Notes: a model not told the origin generated them from the sequence alone. Shown: positions 10,922 through 23,513, numbered from the stretch's first letter. The stretch is DNA of 64,000 nucleotides from Isoalcanivorax indicus (GCF_003259185.1 NZ_QGMP01000001.1:1612001-1676000), one strand, 5' to 3'. Program-made: numbers and translations.

Positions 10922-13186
10922 TCAGGTTGCGGCTTCGGCCTCGGCCTCGGTGACCAACAGGCGCAATCCCTTCTCGTCGGCGGTGACCGCCACGCGACCG
11001 CCCTGCTCTGCCAGGGCACCGAACAGCAACATCTCGGCCAGCGGCTTCTTCAACTGATCCTGTATGAGACGGGCCATCGGTCGCGCCCCCATGGCACGGT
11101 CATACCCGTGCTCAGCCAGCCAGGCGCGCGCCTCATCATCCACTTGCAATGTGACGCCACGCTCGTCCAGCTGCGCCTGCAGTTCGGTCAGGAACTTGTC
11201 GACCACACCCAGAATGGTCTCCGGGGTCAGGGCGCCAAACTGGATCACCGCATCCAGACGGTTACGGAATTCCGGCGTGAACATCTTCTTCAGCGCCTCG
11301 CTGCCATCGGTGGAGTGATCCTGCTGGGTAAAGCCGATAGACGCCCGGCTCATGACATCAGCCCCCGCGTTGGTGGTCATGATCAGGATGACGTTGCGGA
11401 AGTCCGCCTTGCGCCCGTTGTTGTCGGTGAGTGTGGCGTGGTCCATCACCTGCAGCAGCAGATTGAAGACTTCCGGATGGGCCTTTTCGATCTCATCGAG
11501 CAGCAGCACGCAATGCGGCGTCTTGGTGACCGCCTCGGTGAGCAGCCCACCCTGATCGAAACCGACATAGCCCGGGGGCGCACCGATCAGGCGGCTGACG
11601 GTATGCCGCTCCATATACTCGGACATGTCAAAACGGACCAGCTCGACGCCCAACGCCCGCGACAACTGGCGACTGACCTCGGTCTTGCCGACGCCCGTGG
11701 GGCCGGCAAACATGAAGCAGCCCACCGGCTTGTCCGCCGACTTGAGCCCGGCACGGGACAGCTTGATCGCCGCCGACAGCGCCTCGATGGCCGGGTCCTG
11801 CCCGAACACGGTCATCTTCAGATCCCGCTCCAGGTTGCGCAGCAGCTCTTTGTCCGACTGCGATACCGACTTCGGCGGAATGCGAGCGATCTTGGCCACC
11901 ATGGCCTCGACATCATCCACCTCGATCGTGCTGCGGCGCTCATTCTCAGGCCGCAGCCGCTGCCACGCCCCGACCTCGTCGATCACGTCAATGGCCTTGT
12001 CCGGCAGGTGCCGGTCATTGATGTAACGCGACGACAGCTCGGCCGCGGCCTTCAGCGCCTCATCGGTGTAGACCACATCATGGTGGTCCTCGAAGCGCTT
12101 TTTCAGGCCACGCAGAATGCCGAAGGTCTCGTCAACGGTCGGCTCGACAACATCGATTTTCTGGAAGCGACGCGACAGGGCACGGTCTTTCTCGAAGATG
12201 CCGCGGTACTCCTGGAACGTCGTTGAGCCCATGCACTTGATAGTGCCATTGGCCAGCGCCGGCTTGAGCAGGTTGGAGGCATCCATGACGCCACCCGAAG
12301 CCGCCCCGGCACCAATGATGGTGTGAATCTCGTCGATGAACAGGATCGCATGGGGCTGCTTCTGCAATTCGTTCACCAGCGCCTTGAAGCGCTTCTCGAA
12401 ATCGCCGCGATACTTGGTGCCCGCCAGCAATGCACCCATGTCGAGGGAATAGACCACGGACTCCTGCAGCGGCTCGGGCACCTTGCCTTCCACGATCATC
12501 CACGCCAGCCCTTCGGCAATGGCCGTCTTGCCCACCCCGGGCTCGCCCACCAGCAGCGGGTTGTTCTTGCGCCGACGGCACAGGATCTGCGCCGCGCGCT
12601 CGATCTCGAACGCCCGCCCGATCAGCGGATCAATGCGATCCTGGCGCGCCATCTCGTTCAGGTTGGTGGTATAGCTGTCCAGCGCCCCACTGGCGGCACC
12701 CTCGCCCTCTTCGGCAGCCGCCTCCGGGCGTTCGGTTTCCTCACCCTCGTGGATGCGGGAAATCCCGTGGCTGATGAAGTTCACCACATCCACGCGGTTG
12801 ATGTTCTGGGCGCGCAGCAGGTACACGGCCTGGCTTTCCTGCTCGCTGAATATCGCCACCAGGACATTGGCACCCGTCACCTCGCGCTTGCCCGATGACT
12901 GCACATGGAACACCGCGCGCTGCAACACACGCTGGAAGCCCAGGGTCGGCTGGGTGTCACGCTCGCTGTCCTCATCCGGAATCAGCGGCGTGGTGTCATC
13001 GATGAACCGGTCAAGCGCCTGGCGCAACTCCACCAGATCGGCACCACAGGACTCCAGCACCTCCACCGCCGCCTGGTTATCGAGCAGCGCCAGCAACAGG
13101 TGCTCCACCGTCATGAATTCGTGCCGATGGGTACGGGCATGGCGGAACGCTTCGTTCAGGGTCAGTTCCAGTTCTCTGCTGAGCAT
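10922..13186 (-). CDS. clpA: ATP-dependent Clp protease ATPase subunit ClpA
   Basis: A 754-residue class I Clp/Hsp100 unfoldase. The N domain has Clp repeats (MLSRELELTLNEAF). AAA-1 carries Walker A GEPGVGKTAIAEGLA and AAA-2 carries GPTGVGKTEVSRQL. An IGF-like loop region for ClpP docking follows. It unfolds substrates into ClpP. It lies downstream of clpS with 37 bp between them, in one operon that ends at the bidirectional terminator shared with infA. Confidence 0.97.
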   Translation of the reverse strand: MLSRELELTLNEAFRHARTHRHEFMTVEHLLLALLDNQAAVEVLESCGADLVELRQALDRFIDDTTPLIPDEDSERDTQPTLGFQRVLQRAVFHVQSSGKREVTGANVLVAIFSEQESQAVYLLRAQNINRVDVVNFISHGISRIHEGEETERPEAAAEEGEGAASGALDSYTTNLNEMARQDRIDPLIGRAFEIERAAQILCRRRKNNPLLVGEPGVGKTAIAEGLAWMIVEGKVPEPLQESVVYSLDMGALLAGTKYRGDFEKRFKALVNELQKQPHAILFIDEIHTIIGAGAASGGVMDASNLLKPALANGTIKCMGSTTFQEYRGIFEKDRALSRRFQKIDVVEPTVDETFGILRGLKKRFEDHHDVVYTDEALKAAAELSSRYINDRHLPDKAIDVIDEVGAWQRLRPENERRSTIEVDDVEAMVAKIARIPPKSVSQSDKELLRNLERDLKMTVFGQDPAIEALSAAIKLSRAGLKSADKPVGCFMFAGPTGVGKTEVSRQLSRALGVELVRFDMSEYMERHTVSRLIGAPPGYVGFDQGGLLTEAVTKTPHCVLLLDEIEKAHPEVFNLLLQVMDHATLTDNNGRKADFRNVILIMTTNAGADVMSRASIGFTQQDHSTDGSEALKKMFTPEFRNRLDAVIQFGALTPETILGVVDKFLTELQAQLDERGVTLQVDDEARAWLAEHGYDRAMGARPMARLIQDQLKKPLAEMLLFGALAEQGGRVAVTADEKGLRLLVTEAEAEAAT

Positions 13187-13223
13187 GGCTCACCTCTCGG
13201 TTCACGAGGAAGAAATTCAGGCC

Positions 13224-13604
13224 TCAGGCCACTTCCACCTGGCACATCAGTGGATGCTGGTTCTCGCGGGCATAGTCAACGACCTGCGCCGCCTTGGTCT
13301 CGGCGATATCACGCGGAAAGACACCGCATACCGCCCGACCCTCCGTGTGCACCGTCAACATGGTGCGCGTCGCCTGTTCACGGTCCATGGCAAAGAACCT
13401 TTCCAATACCTCTACCACAAAATCCATCGGCGTGTAGTCATCGTTCAGCATCAGAACCTTGTACAACGGCGGACGACGCAGTTTCGGTCGTGCCTCTTCC
13501 ACCGCCAGATCGCCATGCCGATCCGGCTGTCCGGGTTGCTCCGGCGGTTCCTGCGGCCCGCTGACCGGGTACGACGGCGGGTACGAATAGCTGCTAGAAA
13601 TCAT
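13224..13604 (-). CDS. clpS: ClpS, N-degron adaptor of ClpA
   Basis: A 126-residue adaptor. The core [21 protein letters not shown] contains the conserved hydrophobic pocket and NDDYTP segment ([15 protein letters not shown]), ending in MCQVEVA. The start at 13604 ([10 protein letters not shown]) is preceded by GAGAG; a start 23 codons upstream would add a non-conserved stretch. The Pro/Gln/Gly-rich N-terminal ~45 residues are longer than usual. The family inserts this flexible tail into ClpA to switch substrate choice. It is divergent from cspD, with a 250-bp gap between them. Confidence 0.93.
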   Translation of the reverse strand: MISSSYSYPPSYPVSGPQEPPEQPGQPDRHGDLAVEEARPKLRRPPLYKVLMLNDDYTPMDFVVEVLERFFAMDREQATRTMLTVHTEGRAVCGVFPRDIAETKAAQVVDYARENQHPLMCQVEVA

Positions 13605-13854
13605 GCTGCTCTCTGATGGTTGTATACCTGTGATGCGCTCCCGGCAATCAGGATATGGTGAATTTCGGCGCATTTTTCAATAGCGGTACCCGACTCGCCA
13701 CCCCGGGGCTTGACACTCCCCGGACATTGGTTAAAAGTTGAGCGGATCAGGGTACGATCGAATCAAGGTACAAGAATGTCTCCGCCAGTTTACCCGAATC
13801 GGCGTGAGCGCGGGGATAACAACAAATCAGCGGCCATCGGAGAGGCGAAGGACC

Positions 13855-14130
13855 ATGGCTACGGGAAAGGTCAAGTGGTTTAACAATGCAAAGGGCTACG
13901 GCTTCATCCGCCCGGACGCTGGCGGGGAAGACCTGTTCGTTCACTATTCCTACATTCAGATGGACGGCTATCGCAGCCTCAAGGCAGGACAACCCGTGGA
14001 GTATGACTTGCAGGAGGCCAACAAGGGCTATCATGCCGTCAACCTGCGCCCGGCCGGAGAGCAAGGCGCGGCAGACAGCGGCTCCGCCGCCGGTGCAGCC
14101 CCTGTTGCCGCTGCACCGGTTACGGAATAA
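13855..14130 (+). CDS. cspD: Cold-shock-domain protein (CspD-like)
   Basis: A 91-residue protein with the cold shock fold: MATGKVKWFNNAKGYGFI (RNP1), DLFVHYSYI (RNP2), then an Ala/Pro-rich tail of about 20 residues. CspD-type proteins bind single-stranded nucleic acid and inhibit replication in stationary phase. The ATG at 13855 follows CGGAGAGGCGAAGG; an in-frame upstream start would add 39 non-conserved residues. Location beside clpS-clpA and icd is typical of CspD in proteobacteria. Confidence 0.92.
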   Translation: MATGKVKWFNNAKGYGFIRPDAGGEDLFVHYSYIQMDGYRSLKAGQPVEYDLQEANKGYHAVNLRPAGEQGAADSGSAAGAAPVAAAPVTE

Positions 14131-14136
14131 CGCGTT

Positions 14137-15399
<1,263 letters not shown>

Positions 15400-15469
15400 C
15401 TAACTACTCCCTCTGGAAAATAACCGTACAATTCGGTAAGCGGAGCCTCTAGGCCTCTCAGGAGGCGCG

Positions 15470-15478
15470 ATTATAGCA
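15470..15478 (-). promoter_or_regulatory. Extended -10 promoter of icd
   Basis: Minus strand TGCTATAAT is an ideal extended -10 (TGn plus TATAAT) about 70 bp upstream of the icd ATG. The -35 region (AGGCAA) is poor, as expected for extended -10 promoters. The icd start itself is preceded by GAGGGAG. Confidence 0.55.
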
Positions 15479-15568
15479 TTGGCGGGCGCAGCTTGCCTGA
15501 CCTTTTGCGAATCACCGCCATCGTTTTCGGCCATGAGCGGCCCGCGGGTTATCAACAAGAGAGACGTC

Positions 15569-16201
15569 ATGGCACGCCTGATACTGTTCAACAAGCCCTT
15601 TCGGGTCCTGTCGCAATTTACCGATGACGGCGGACGGGCCACGCTCGCGGATTACCTGCACATCCCCGGCGTCTATCCGGCCGGGCGCCTGGACTGGGAC
15701 TCTGAAGGCTTGCTGTTACTGACCGATGACGGCGCCTTGCAGGCACGCATCAGCCAGCCTCGCTTTCATTTGCCCAAAACCTATCTGGTGCATGTCGAAG
15801 GCGTTCCGGACGCCGCACAGCTTCAGCAACTTCGCGATGGCGTTCAATTGAACGATGGTCTAACCCGGCCGGCACAGGCCCAGCCCTGCGAGGCGCCGGA
15901 CTGGCTGTGGCCGCGCCACCCGCCAGTGCGTGAGCGCAAAACGGTGGCCGACAGCTGGCTGCAACTGACCATCAGCGAAGGCCGCAACCGGCAGGTACGG
16001 CGCATGACGGCCGCCATCGGCTGCCCTACCCTGCGCCTGGTTCGCGTGCGCATCGGCGACTGGACGCTCGACAACCTGGCGCCGGGCGAGCACCGCGAGA
16101 TCAGTGTTCATCTTCCTCGCCCTGCTCCCGCCAGCGGCGCGCCGCCTTCACATCGGAAGCCCGCGCCTCGACCCAGTCGCCATCGCCCCCGGCGCCGCTG
16201 A
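15569..16201 (+). CDS. RluE/RsuA-family pseudouridine synthase
   Basis: A 210-residue protein. The catalytic motif is [17 protein letters not shown], with the family's Asp, and a second motif is [15 protein letters not shown]. It begins directly with ILFNKPF and lacks the S4 domain of RsuA, which points to RluE (23S rRNA). The ATG at 15569 follows AAGAGAG. The last ~30 residues are unusual, Arg/Pro-rich and basic; they are encoded by DNA antisense to the end of moaE, a 101-bp convergent overlap. Icd is divergent upstream. Confidence 0.88.
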   Translation: MARLILFNKPFRVLSQFTDDGGRATLADYLHIPGVYPAGRLDWDSEGLLLLTDDGALQARISQPRFHLPKTYLVHVEGVPDAAQLQQLRDGVQLNDGLTRPAQAQPCEAPDWLWPRHPPVRERKTVADSWLQLTISEGRNRQVRRMTAAIGCPTLRLVRVRIGDWTLDNLAPGEHREISVHLPRPAPASGAPPSHRKPAPRPSRHRPRRR

Positions 16202-16589
16202 CCCGTTTCCACAGCGGCACCTCCGTCTTGACCCGGTCCATGAGACAACAGCACGCCTCGAAGGCCTCGGCTCGGTGAGCCGCCGCCACGCCCACCACCA
16301 CGATGGTGTCACCCGCCACCATGTGGCCGACCCGGTGCCAGGCCAGCACGCGCGCCAGCGGCCAACGGCCGCCCACCTCGGCGGCAATACGCTCCAGCGA
16401 CTTTTCTGTCATGGCCGGATAATGCTCCAGGAAGAGTGACGCCACCGCCCCGGCCTCATCGCGTACCTGACCCGTGAACAGCACCGTGGCGCCTGCCGCG
16501 CCACCTGCCGCCGCCAGCCACGCCTGTGCTGCGGCGCAATCCAGCGGCGTATCGAGCACCCGACAATCCCGCAGCACCTGGCCCGCCAT
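16101..16589 (-). CDS. moaE: Molybdopterin synthase catalytic subunit MoaE
   Basis: A 162-residue large subunit of molybdopterin synthase, which moves sulfur from thiocarboxylated MoaD onto precursor Z. Family features are [38 protein letters not shown] and the lysine-bearing EVPLWKRV. The C-terminal ~33 codons overlap the pseudouridine synthase gene on the other strand. It is the last gene of moaC-moaD-moaE, supplying cofactor for NasA in this window. Confidence 0.95.
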   Translation of the reverse strand: MAGQVLRDCRVLDTPLDCAAAQAWLAAAGGAAGATVLFTGQVRDEAGAVASLFLEHYPAMTEKSLERIAAEVGGRWPLARVLAWHRVGHMVAGDTIVVVGVAAAHRAEAFEACCCLMDRVKTEVPLWKRVSGAGGDGDWVEARASDVKAARRWREQGEEDEH

Positions 16590-16591
16590 GA

Positions 16592-16846
16592 TCAGCCCCC
16601 GGTCACCGGCGGGAAAAAGGCCACCACATCGCCGTCCTGTACCCTGGTGCGCGCCTGCGCAATTTCCTCATTGACGGCGGCCAGCACCTGCTCCCCCGCA
16701 CCCAGAGCTTCTTCCCAGGCGGTATCGCCCTGGGCCAGACGCGCGCGCACCGCACCCACATCGCGCAGATCCGGCGTCCATTCCAGCAACGCCCGCTCGG
16801 TACCCAAACGCTCGCGCAGGCCGGCGAAGAACAACACTTCAATCAT
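16592..16846 (-). CDS. moaD: Molybdopterin synthase sulfur carrier MoaD
   Basis: An 84-residue ubiquitin-like sulfur carrier ending in the essential Gly-Gly (FFPPVTGG), which MoeB adenylates and a desulfurase thiocarboxylates. It partners MoaE, two bases downstream. A normal, intact member of the family; the start ATG directly follows the moaC stop. Confidence 0.95.
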   Translation of the reverse strand: MIEVLFFAGLRERLGTERALLEWTPDLRDVGAVRARLAQGDTAWEEALGAGEQVLAAVNEEIAQARTRVQDGDVVAFFPPVTGG

Positions 16847-17341
16847 CTACCGTCTCCATTCACCACTGCGGCCACCCGCCTTTTCCAGCAGGCAGATGCC
16901 CTCCACCCGCATGGCCCGGTCCACCGCCTTGCACATGTCATACACCGTCAACGCCGCCACCGACACCGCCGTCAGTGCCTCCATCTCGACCCCGGTCGGT
17001 CCCTTGACCCGGCATTCTGCCTCGATCCGCAGCACGGCTTCCGTGGCCCCGTTCTGGTTCTCTTCGGGCACCAGTTCCACACGAATCTTCGACAGCAGCA
17101 ACGGATGACACAGCGGAATCAGGTCCCAGGTTTTCTTCGCCGCCTGAATCCCGGCCACCCGCGCCACGGCCAGCACATCCCCTTTGGGATGCTGTCCATC
17201 GACGATCATGGCCAGCGTCGACGGCGTCATATAGACCCGCGCCTGCGCCCTGGCCCGCCGATCAGTATCCGGCTTGTCGGTCACATCCACCATCGATGCC
17301 CGCCCTTCGGCATCCAGATGGGTCAGTGTCTTGTCGCTCAT
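16847..17341 (-). CDS. moaC: Cyclic pyranopterin monophosphate synthase MoaC
   Basis: A 164-residue enzyme of molybdenum cofactor step 1, acting after MoaA. Conserved stretches are [16 protein letters not shown], the catalytic [12 protein letters not shown], and [23 protein letters not shown] (seen as [15 protein letters not shown]). First gene of a moaC-moaD-moaE operon. No moaA is nearby. The 281-bp upstream gap to nudJ holds inverted-repeat copy C. Confidence 0.96.
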   Translation of the reverse strand: MSDKTLTHLDAEGRASMVDVTDKPDTDRRARAQARVYMTPSTLAMIVDGQHPKGDVLAVARVAGIQAAKKTWDLIPLCHPLLLSKIRVELVPEENQNGATEAVLRIEAECRVKGPTGVEMEALTAVSVAALTVYDMCKAVDRAMRVEGICLLEKAGGRSGEWRR

Positions 17342-17412
17342 TGATTATCCTGTACCTGTTGAAAGCCCACTCTGCAAAAAAGCATCTGGACGACCCGCGC
17401 TCACGGAGGACG

Positions 17413-17516
17413 CCTGGGCGGGGACACCCTCCCGGGACTGTGTGAGGCATGGATGCCGAACGCAAGCCTCCAGGGATGGATTCACGGCGGGTCCCGGGAG
17501 GGTGTCCCCGCCCAGG
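17413..17516. repeat. Long inverted repeat, conserved-loop family, copy C
   Basis: Perfect 26-bp arms (17413-17438 and 17491-17516, beginning CCTGGGCGGGGACACCCTCC) enclose a 52-nt loop with GAGGCATGGATGCCGAACGC and GGATTCACGGCG. The loop matches copies A and B almost base for base while the stem sequence is completely different. It sits between divergent moaC and nudJ, so it cannot be a terminator for both. Confidence 0.9.
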
Positions 17517-17622
17517 TGGCCGGACCTGGCCCGGAGCACCCGTGTTCGGCAGGAAAGCCGCCAAACTGGCCCTGTATCGGGACGCTGATGTACCATCCCC
17601 GCTCCGCCGGATCGAGTCAACC

Positions 17623-18090
17623 ATGAACAGTTTTACCCCCCATATTACCGTGGCCACCCTCGTCGAACAGGACGGACGTTTCCTGTGTGTGCGTGAGCGC
17701 GCCAATGATCGCGACGTGATCAACCAGCCCGCCGGGCATGTCGAGTCCGGGGAGCAGCTGGTGCAGGCCGCCTTCCGCGAAACGCTTGAAGAAACGGCCT
17801 GGACCGTCAAGGTCACGGGGTTTCTCGGTTGCTACATCTTTCAGCCGAACCCGCGCGGCGGTGTCTATCATCGCTATTGCTTTATCGCGGAGCCCCTGCG
17901 CCACGATGCCGGGCAGCGCCTGGATCGGGGCATCATCGAGGCCGTGTGGCTGGACGCCGAGGCGCTGCGCGCGCGCCGCAGCGAGCACCGCAGTCCACTG
18001 GTCATGCGCTGCGTTGACGATTACCTCAGCGGCCGGCGCCTGCCCCTTGATATCATCTATGAACATTCCTGGGCTTTGCAGGAAGGCTGA
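17623..18090 (+). CDS. nudJ: Nudix phosphohydrolase NudJ
   Basis: A 155-residue Nudix hydrolase with the box [20 protein letters not shown]. NudJ of E. coli hydrolyses HMP-pyrophosphate and nucleotides. The order nudJ-mnmA-hflD-purB is the same as in E. coli. The start at 17623 ([13 protein letters not shown]) gives family length; an upstream frame extension runs back through repeat copy C and is rejected. The stop overlaps the mnmA start (TGATG). Confidence 0.9.
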   Translation: MNSFTPHITVATLVEQDGRFLCVRERANDRDVINQPAGHVESGEQLVQAAFRETLEETAWTVKVTGFLGCYIFQPNPRGGVYHRYCFIAEPLRHDAGQRLDRGIIEAVWLDAEALRARRSEHRSPLVMRCVDDYLSGRRLPLDIIYEHSWALQEG

Positions 18091-19217
18091 TGACACTGGC
18101 TGAACGCGCACCCGAAGAAACCCGCATCATCGTCGGCATGTCCGGCGGTGTGGATTCCGCCGTGGCCGCCTGGCGCCTGAAAGATGCGGGTTACCGGGTT
18201 GAAGGCCTGTTCATGAAGAACTGGAACGAGGATGACGGCACCGAATACTGCACCGCCCGCGACGACCTGCTGGATGCCATGCAGGTGGCCGGGGTGCTGG
18301 ATATCGAGCTGCACACGGTCAACTTCGCCGCCGAGTACTGGGATCGGGTGTTCGAGCATTTTCTGGCGGAATACCGCGCCGGGCGAACCCCCAACCCGGA
18401 TATCCTGTGCAACAAGGAAGTGAAATTCCGCGCCTTTCTGGACCACGCCCTGACCCTGGGCGCCGATGGCATCGCCACCGGTCACTACGCGCAGGTGCGC
18501 CATGGCGAACACCTGGGCGAGCTGCGTCGGGCTGTGGACGCCAACAAGGACCAGACCTATTTCCTGCATGCGGTGGGCGGCGACAAGTTCGCCCGCACCC
18601 TGTTTCCGCTGGGCGGTCTGGAGAAGCCCGAGGTCCGGCGTATCGCGGAAGCTCAGGGCTTTGCCAATCACAAGAAGAAGGACTCCACCGGCATCTGCTT
18701 TATCGGTGAACGCCGCTTCAAGGATTTCCTGCAGCGCTATCTGCCCGCCCAGCCGGGCCGCATCGAGGACGACCATGGCCATCTGCTCGGCGAGCACAGC
18801 GGCCTGATGTATTACACCCTCGGCCAGCGCCAGGGCCTGGGCATCGGTGGCCGCGCCAATGCCGACGAGTCACCCTGGTATGTCGCCGCCAAGGACCTGG
18901 AGCGTAACGTGCTGGTGGCGGTGCAGGGGCACGATCATCCGTTGCTGCAAAGCCAGCAGCTGGACAGTGGCCCCATGCACTGGATTGCAGGTGAGGCGCC
19001 GACGCTGCCCGCACGCCTCACCGCCAAGACCCGCTATCGCCAGCCGGATCAGGCCTGTACTGTTGAGGCACTCGCGGATGGCCGCGTGCACGTGCGCTTC
19101 GAGGCCCCCCAACGCGCTGTAACGCCGGGTCAGTCGCTGGTGCTGTACGATGGCCCTGTGTGCCTCGGCGGCGCCGTCATCGAATCCACAGGCCCATCAA
19201 TGAGCAGACCTGCATGA
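18090..19217 (+). CDS. mnmA: tRNA-specific 2-thiouridylase MnmA
   Basis: A 375-residue enzyme that places the sulfur of s2U34 in tRNA-Lys, Glu and Gln. The PP-loop is [15 protein letters not shown], the catalytic cysteines are in [12 protein letters not shown] and [13 protein letters not shown], and the C-terminal beta-barrel is complete. Sulfur arrives through the Tus relay, whose TusB subunit is at the start of the window. It overlaps nudJ and hflD by one and four bases. Confidence 0.97.
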   Translation: MTLAERAPEETRIIVGMSGGVDSAVAAWRLKDAGYRVEGLFMKNWNEDDGTEYCTARDDLLDAMQVAGVLDIELHTVNFAAEYWDRVFEHFLAEYRAGRTPNPDILCNKEVKFRAFLDHALTLGADGIATGHYAQVRHGEHLGELRRAVDANKDQTYFLHAVGGDKFARTLFPLGGLEKPEVRRIAEAQGFANHKKKDSTGICFIGERRFKDFLQRYLPAQPGRIEDDHGHLLGEHSGLMYYTLGQRQGLGIGGRANADESPWYVAAKDLERNVLVAVQGHDHPLLQSQQLDSGPMHWIAGEAPTLPARLTAKTRYRQPDQACTVEALADGRVHVRFEAPQRAVTPGQSLVLYDGPVCLGGAVIESTGPSMSRPA

Positions 19218-19849
19218 GCAGACCCGAACATACCCACCAGGTCATCGGCCTGGCCGCCATGTTCCAGGCCGGACAGCTGGCCGATCGCATCGCCGCCACC
19301 GGCCAGTGCCTGGATCAGCCCGTCGAAGCACTGCTGGCCGGCACCATGAATCTCTCGCCCAGTGACTATGAGCATGTCTACCCGTCACTGGCCGACCTGC
19401 GCCCCGGCTTCACCCTGCTGCGTGACGCCCTGGCTGGCAAGCAGAGCAATGACAATGTGCGGGCTGTGGGCTATGCGCTGGCCCTGATGCACCTGACCAC
19501 CCGCTTGCGCAAGGACGACAGCCTGATGAGCATCCTCGGCAACCGGCTGGAGGCACTGGACGCCCAGCGCGCTCATTTCGACAGGCTGGCCTCGGCGGAA
19601 TTCTGCCACCGGCTGGCCGGTATCTATGTGGATACCCTGGGCACGCTCAAATTCCGCATCAAGGTGCAGGGCGAGCCTGAGCACCTGCGTAACGAGGACA
19701 ATGCCGCGCGTATCCGTGCCCTGTTCCTCGCCGGTGTCCGCGGCGGCGTGCTCTGGCAGCAGGCCGGCGGACGGCGCTGGCACCTGCTGCTGCAGCGCAA
19801 GCGTCTGCTGGAAGCCTGCGACGCCATCCTGCGCCAGTCTCTGCACTGA
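19214..19849 (+). CDS. hflD: High frequency lysogenization protein HflD
   Basis: A 211-residue helical membrane-associated protein of the HflD family ([18 protein letters not shown]; the family's GLAA.FQA opening is clear). E. coli HflD binds lambda CII. Its conserved role between mnmA and purB is unknown. The ATG at 19214 overlaps the mnmA stop (ATGA), which decides against an upstream in-frame start. The 132-bp gap to purB contains a GC-rich hairpin (about 19864-19889) without a T-run. Confidence 0.92.
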   Translation: MSRPEHTHQVIGLAAMFQAGQLADRIAATGQCLDQPVEALLAGTMNLSPSDYEHVYPSLADLRPGFTLLRDALAGKQSNDNVRAVGYALALMHLTTRLRKDDSLMSILGNRLEALDAQRAHFDRLASAEFCHRLAGIYVDTLGTLKFRIKVQGEPEHLRNEDNAARIRALFLAGVRGGVLWQQAGGRRWHLLLQRKRLLEACDAILRQSLH

Positions 19850-21349
<1,500 letters not shown>

Positions 21350-22510
21350 GTGAGTTCACTGCCACGCTTTACCCTGCCCTTGCCCGCCGCTGACTTTCTG
21401 CGCGACTACTGGCAGCGCAAACCGCTGCTGGCGCGGGGCTGCGCCTCGGGTCTGGAGATCCCGGACCCGGACACCCTGGCCGGTCTGGCCCTGGAGGACG
21501 GCGTCGAGTCGCGCCTGATCATGGGCGGCCAGCAGGGCCAACACGGCGAGACAGCGTCCTGGACCCAGCGCCACGGCCCCTTCGATGAAGACGACTTCCG
21601 CACCCTGCCGGAAAGCCACTGGACGCTGCTGGTGCAGTCGGTGGACTACTGCCTGACGGAAGTGTCCCTGTTGCTGGACAGTTTCGACTTCCTGCCGCCC
21701 TGGCGCCTGGAAGACATCATGATCAGCTATGCCGTGCGCGGCGGCAGCGTCGGCCCGCACTTCGACCAGTATGACGTATTCCTGATCCAGGCCAGCGGCC
21801 AGCGCCGCTGGCAACTGGGCCCGGCCTGCGACGCCAGCACGCCGCTGCAGCCCCACGACAGCCTGCGCCTGCTGGCCGACATGCCGGTGCAGGAAGAGCA
21901 CCTGCTGGGCCCGGGCGATGTCCTGTATATCCCCCCCGGTGTGGCCCACTGGGGCATTGCCGAAGACGACGACTGTGTCACCTGGTCGGTAGGATTCCGC
22001 GCCCCGCGCCGCGCCGACCTGCTGGCGCGCATCACCGACGAATGCCTGGCCAACATGCCCGAGGCCCTGTTCACCGACCCGGGACGCGACCTGCCGGAGG
22101 ATGCTGCCGGGCTGAGCGACACCGATGTCGACGCCCTCACCGCCCAGGCGCTGGGCCTGGTGACCCCCGAGCGTGCCCGGCAGGCGCTGATGCAGTTACT
22201 CAGTGAACCCCGCCAGAGTGGCCCCGATTTTGCAGGCCTTGATTTTGAGGTGGATACCGGGCACATTCGCGCCGCAGCCCCGGAAGCGGTGCTGGTCCGG
22301 CACGGCAGTACCCGCCTGCTGGCCGACGCAAAGGGGCTCTGGCTCAACGGCGAACATGTCCCGCTGCCCGACGATTCACGCAGCCTGGGCACTTATCTGG
22401 CCAGTCGGCGTCTGTATGATGCCGCATCACTGAACCAGCATGCCGGTACGGCCGGGATGGAGTTACTGAATGAATGGATTGAACAAGGCTTTTTCGTTTC
22501 CCTCGAGTGA
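21350..22510 (+). CDS. roxA: Ribosomal protein uL16 3-hydroxylase (RoxA/YcfD-like)
   Basis: A 386-residue JmjC/cupin 2-oxoglutarate oxygenase. The iron ligands are in HFDQYDVFLIQ (HxD) and the distal His in PPGVAHWG. YcfD hydroxylates an arginine of L16 (uL16) in E. coli. The start is a GTG immediately after the purB stop. The C-terminal ~150 residues correspond to the dimerisation and winged-helix parts. A normal-length family member. Confidence 0.88.
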   Translation: MSSLPRFTLPLPAADFLRDYWQRKPLLARGCASGLEIPDPDTLAGLALEDGVESRLIMGGQQGQHGETASWTQRHGPFDEDDFRTLPESHWTLLVQSVDYCLTEVSLLLDSFDFLPPWRLEDIMISYAVRGGSVGPHFDQYDVFLIQASGQRRWQLGPACDASTPLQPHDSLRLLADMPVQEEHLLGPGDVLYIPPGVAHWGIAEDDDCVTWSVGFRAPRRADLLARITDECLANMPEALFTDPGRDLPEDAAGLSDTDVDALTAQALGLVTPERARQALMQLLSEPRQSGPDFAGLDFEVDTGHIRAAAPEAVLVRHGSTRLLADAKGLWLNGEHVPLPDDSRSLGTYLASRRLYDAASLNQHAGTAGMELLNEWIEQGFFVSLE

Positions 22511-22517
22511 GGCAGTC

Positions 22518-22949
22518 ATGGCGTTCACCGTAATCCGGACCACCTGGGCCGAGCATGAAGCCGCTCTGCGACATATCCGCGATACCGTATTTGTGCAGGA
22601 ACAGCATGTTCCGGAAGCACTGGAATGGGACGGTGCTGATGAGGAATCCGTGCACTTCATCGCTCTGGATGAACAGCACAACGCCATCGGCTGTATCCGT
22701 TTGCTGCCCAGCGGCCAGATCAGTCGCCTGTCCGTGCTCGAGCAGCATCGCAATCAGGGGATCGGCAAGGCATTGCTGATCGCCGCTGAAGAAGAGGCGC
22801 GCGCCCGGGACATGCGAGAGATTTTCCTGCACGCCCAGACCCATGCCACCAGCTTCTATGAAAACTGTGGCTTCAGCGTGACGGGCGGCATCTTTGTCGA
22901 AGCGGATATTCCGCACCGGCAGATGTTCAAGGAACTCAGCGCGGCCTGA
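22518..22949 (+). CDS. GNAT-family N-acetyltransferase
   Basis: A 143-residue acetyltransferase. Acetyl-CoA motif A is visible as LSVLEQHRNQGIGKALL, and the C-terminal FYENCGFSVTGGIFVE is typical of the YjcF/ElaA-like group. The substrate is unknown. The ATG at 22518 follows GAGGCAG; an in-frame ATG at 22470 would overlap roxA. The stop overlaps the next gene (TGATG), making a purB-roxA-GNAT-DUF7931 chain. Confidence 0.85.
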   Translation: MAFTVIRTTWAEHEAALRHIRDTVFVQEQHVPEALEWDGADEESVHFIALDEQHNAIGCIRLLPSGQISRLSVLEQHRNQGIGKALLIAAEEEARARDMREIFLHAQTHATSFYENCGFSVTGGIFVEADIPHRQMFKELSAA

Positions 22950-23458
22950 TGTCGGGCACGGACTGGTTCCTCGGCGAGGACAACCACAGCTACCCGCTGC
23001 CCGACCTCGCCGCCTTTACCGACGCGCTGCTGCGCCTGCTCCCGCAAACCCGCCGCAGCGTGATCATCCAGGCCCCCGAACTGGACACTCCCTGGCTCGG
23101 CAACCAGGCCATCGGCAACCTGCTCAGCCGCCATCTGCGGCATCATCCCCGCTTTCGGCTGCAACTGCTGTTCAATGACGCGCGCCGCGCTGTGCGACAA
23201 GGACACCACCTGATTCGCCTGGCGCAGCAGTTCCCCAGCTACTTTGATCTGCGACGGGCTCAACCTGACGACCAGCGCCATGCCGCCTGGCTGATCCTGG
23301 ACGAGCGCGCACTGATCAGCCGCGATGACGTGCAGCGGTTCCGCGATGGCAGCGCCACCCCCAATGCGCCGCTGGCCGCCCGTAATCTGCTGCGTGATTT
23401 CGAAGACCGCTGGCAACGTGCCCGGCCCGACCCGCAGCTACGTCGTCTGTATCTCTGA
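22949..23458 (+). CDS. Conserved hypothetical protein (DUF7931-like)
   Basis: A 169-residue soluble protein without signal peptide or membrane segment. It resembles proteins found next to GNAT genes in pseudomonads, which I tentatively associate with DUF7931. It has an aspartate/histidine-rich core (LLFNDARRAVRQGHHLIRLA) and a C-terminal arginine-rich end (RARPDPQLRRLYL). It is translationally coupled to the acetyltransferase, suggesting joint function, but no activity can be assigned. Confidence 0.7.
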   Translation: MSGTDWFLGEDNHSYPLPDLAAFTDALLRLLPQTRRSVIIQAPELDTPWLGNQAIGNLLSRHLRHHPRFRLQLLFNDARRAVRQGHHLIRLAQQFPSYFDLRRAQPDDQRHAAWLILDERALISRDDVQRFRDGSATPNAPLAARNLLRDFEDRWQRARPDPQLRRLYL

Positions 23459-23500
23459 AGCCGCACCCGGAAATGTGACCTCTCCCGACCTTCACGCAAC

Positions 23501-23513
23501 GATAATTGTTATC
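23501..23513. promoter_or_regulatory. Possible Fur box
   Basis: GATAATTGTTATC (GATAA-n3-TTATC) resembles the core of the 19-bp Fur consensus and extends to CAT on the right. It lies 36 bp upstream of the GTG start of the lipoprotein gene, where a promoter is expected. It is the only AT-rich patch in the region. The match is partial, so this is a candidate only. Confidence 0.4.
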
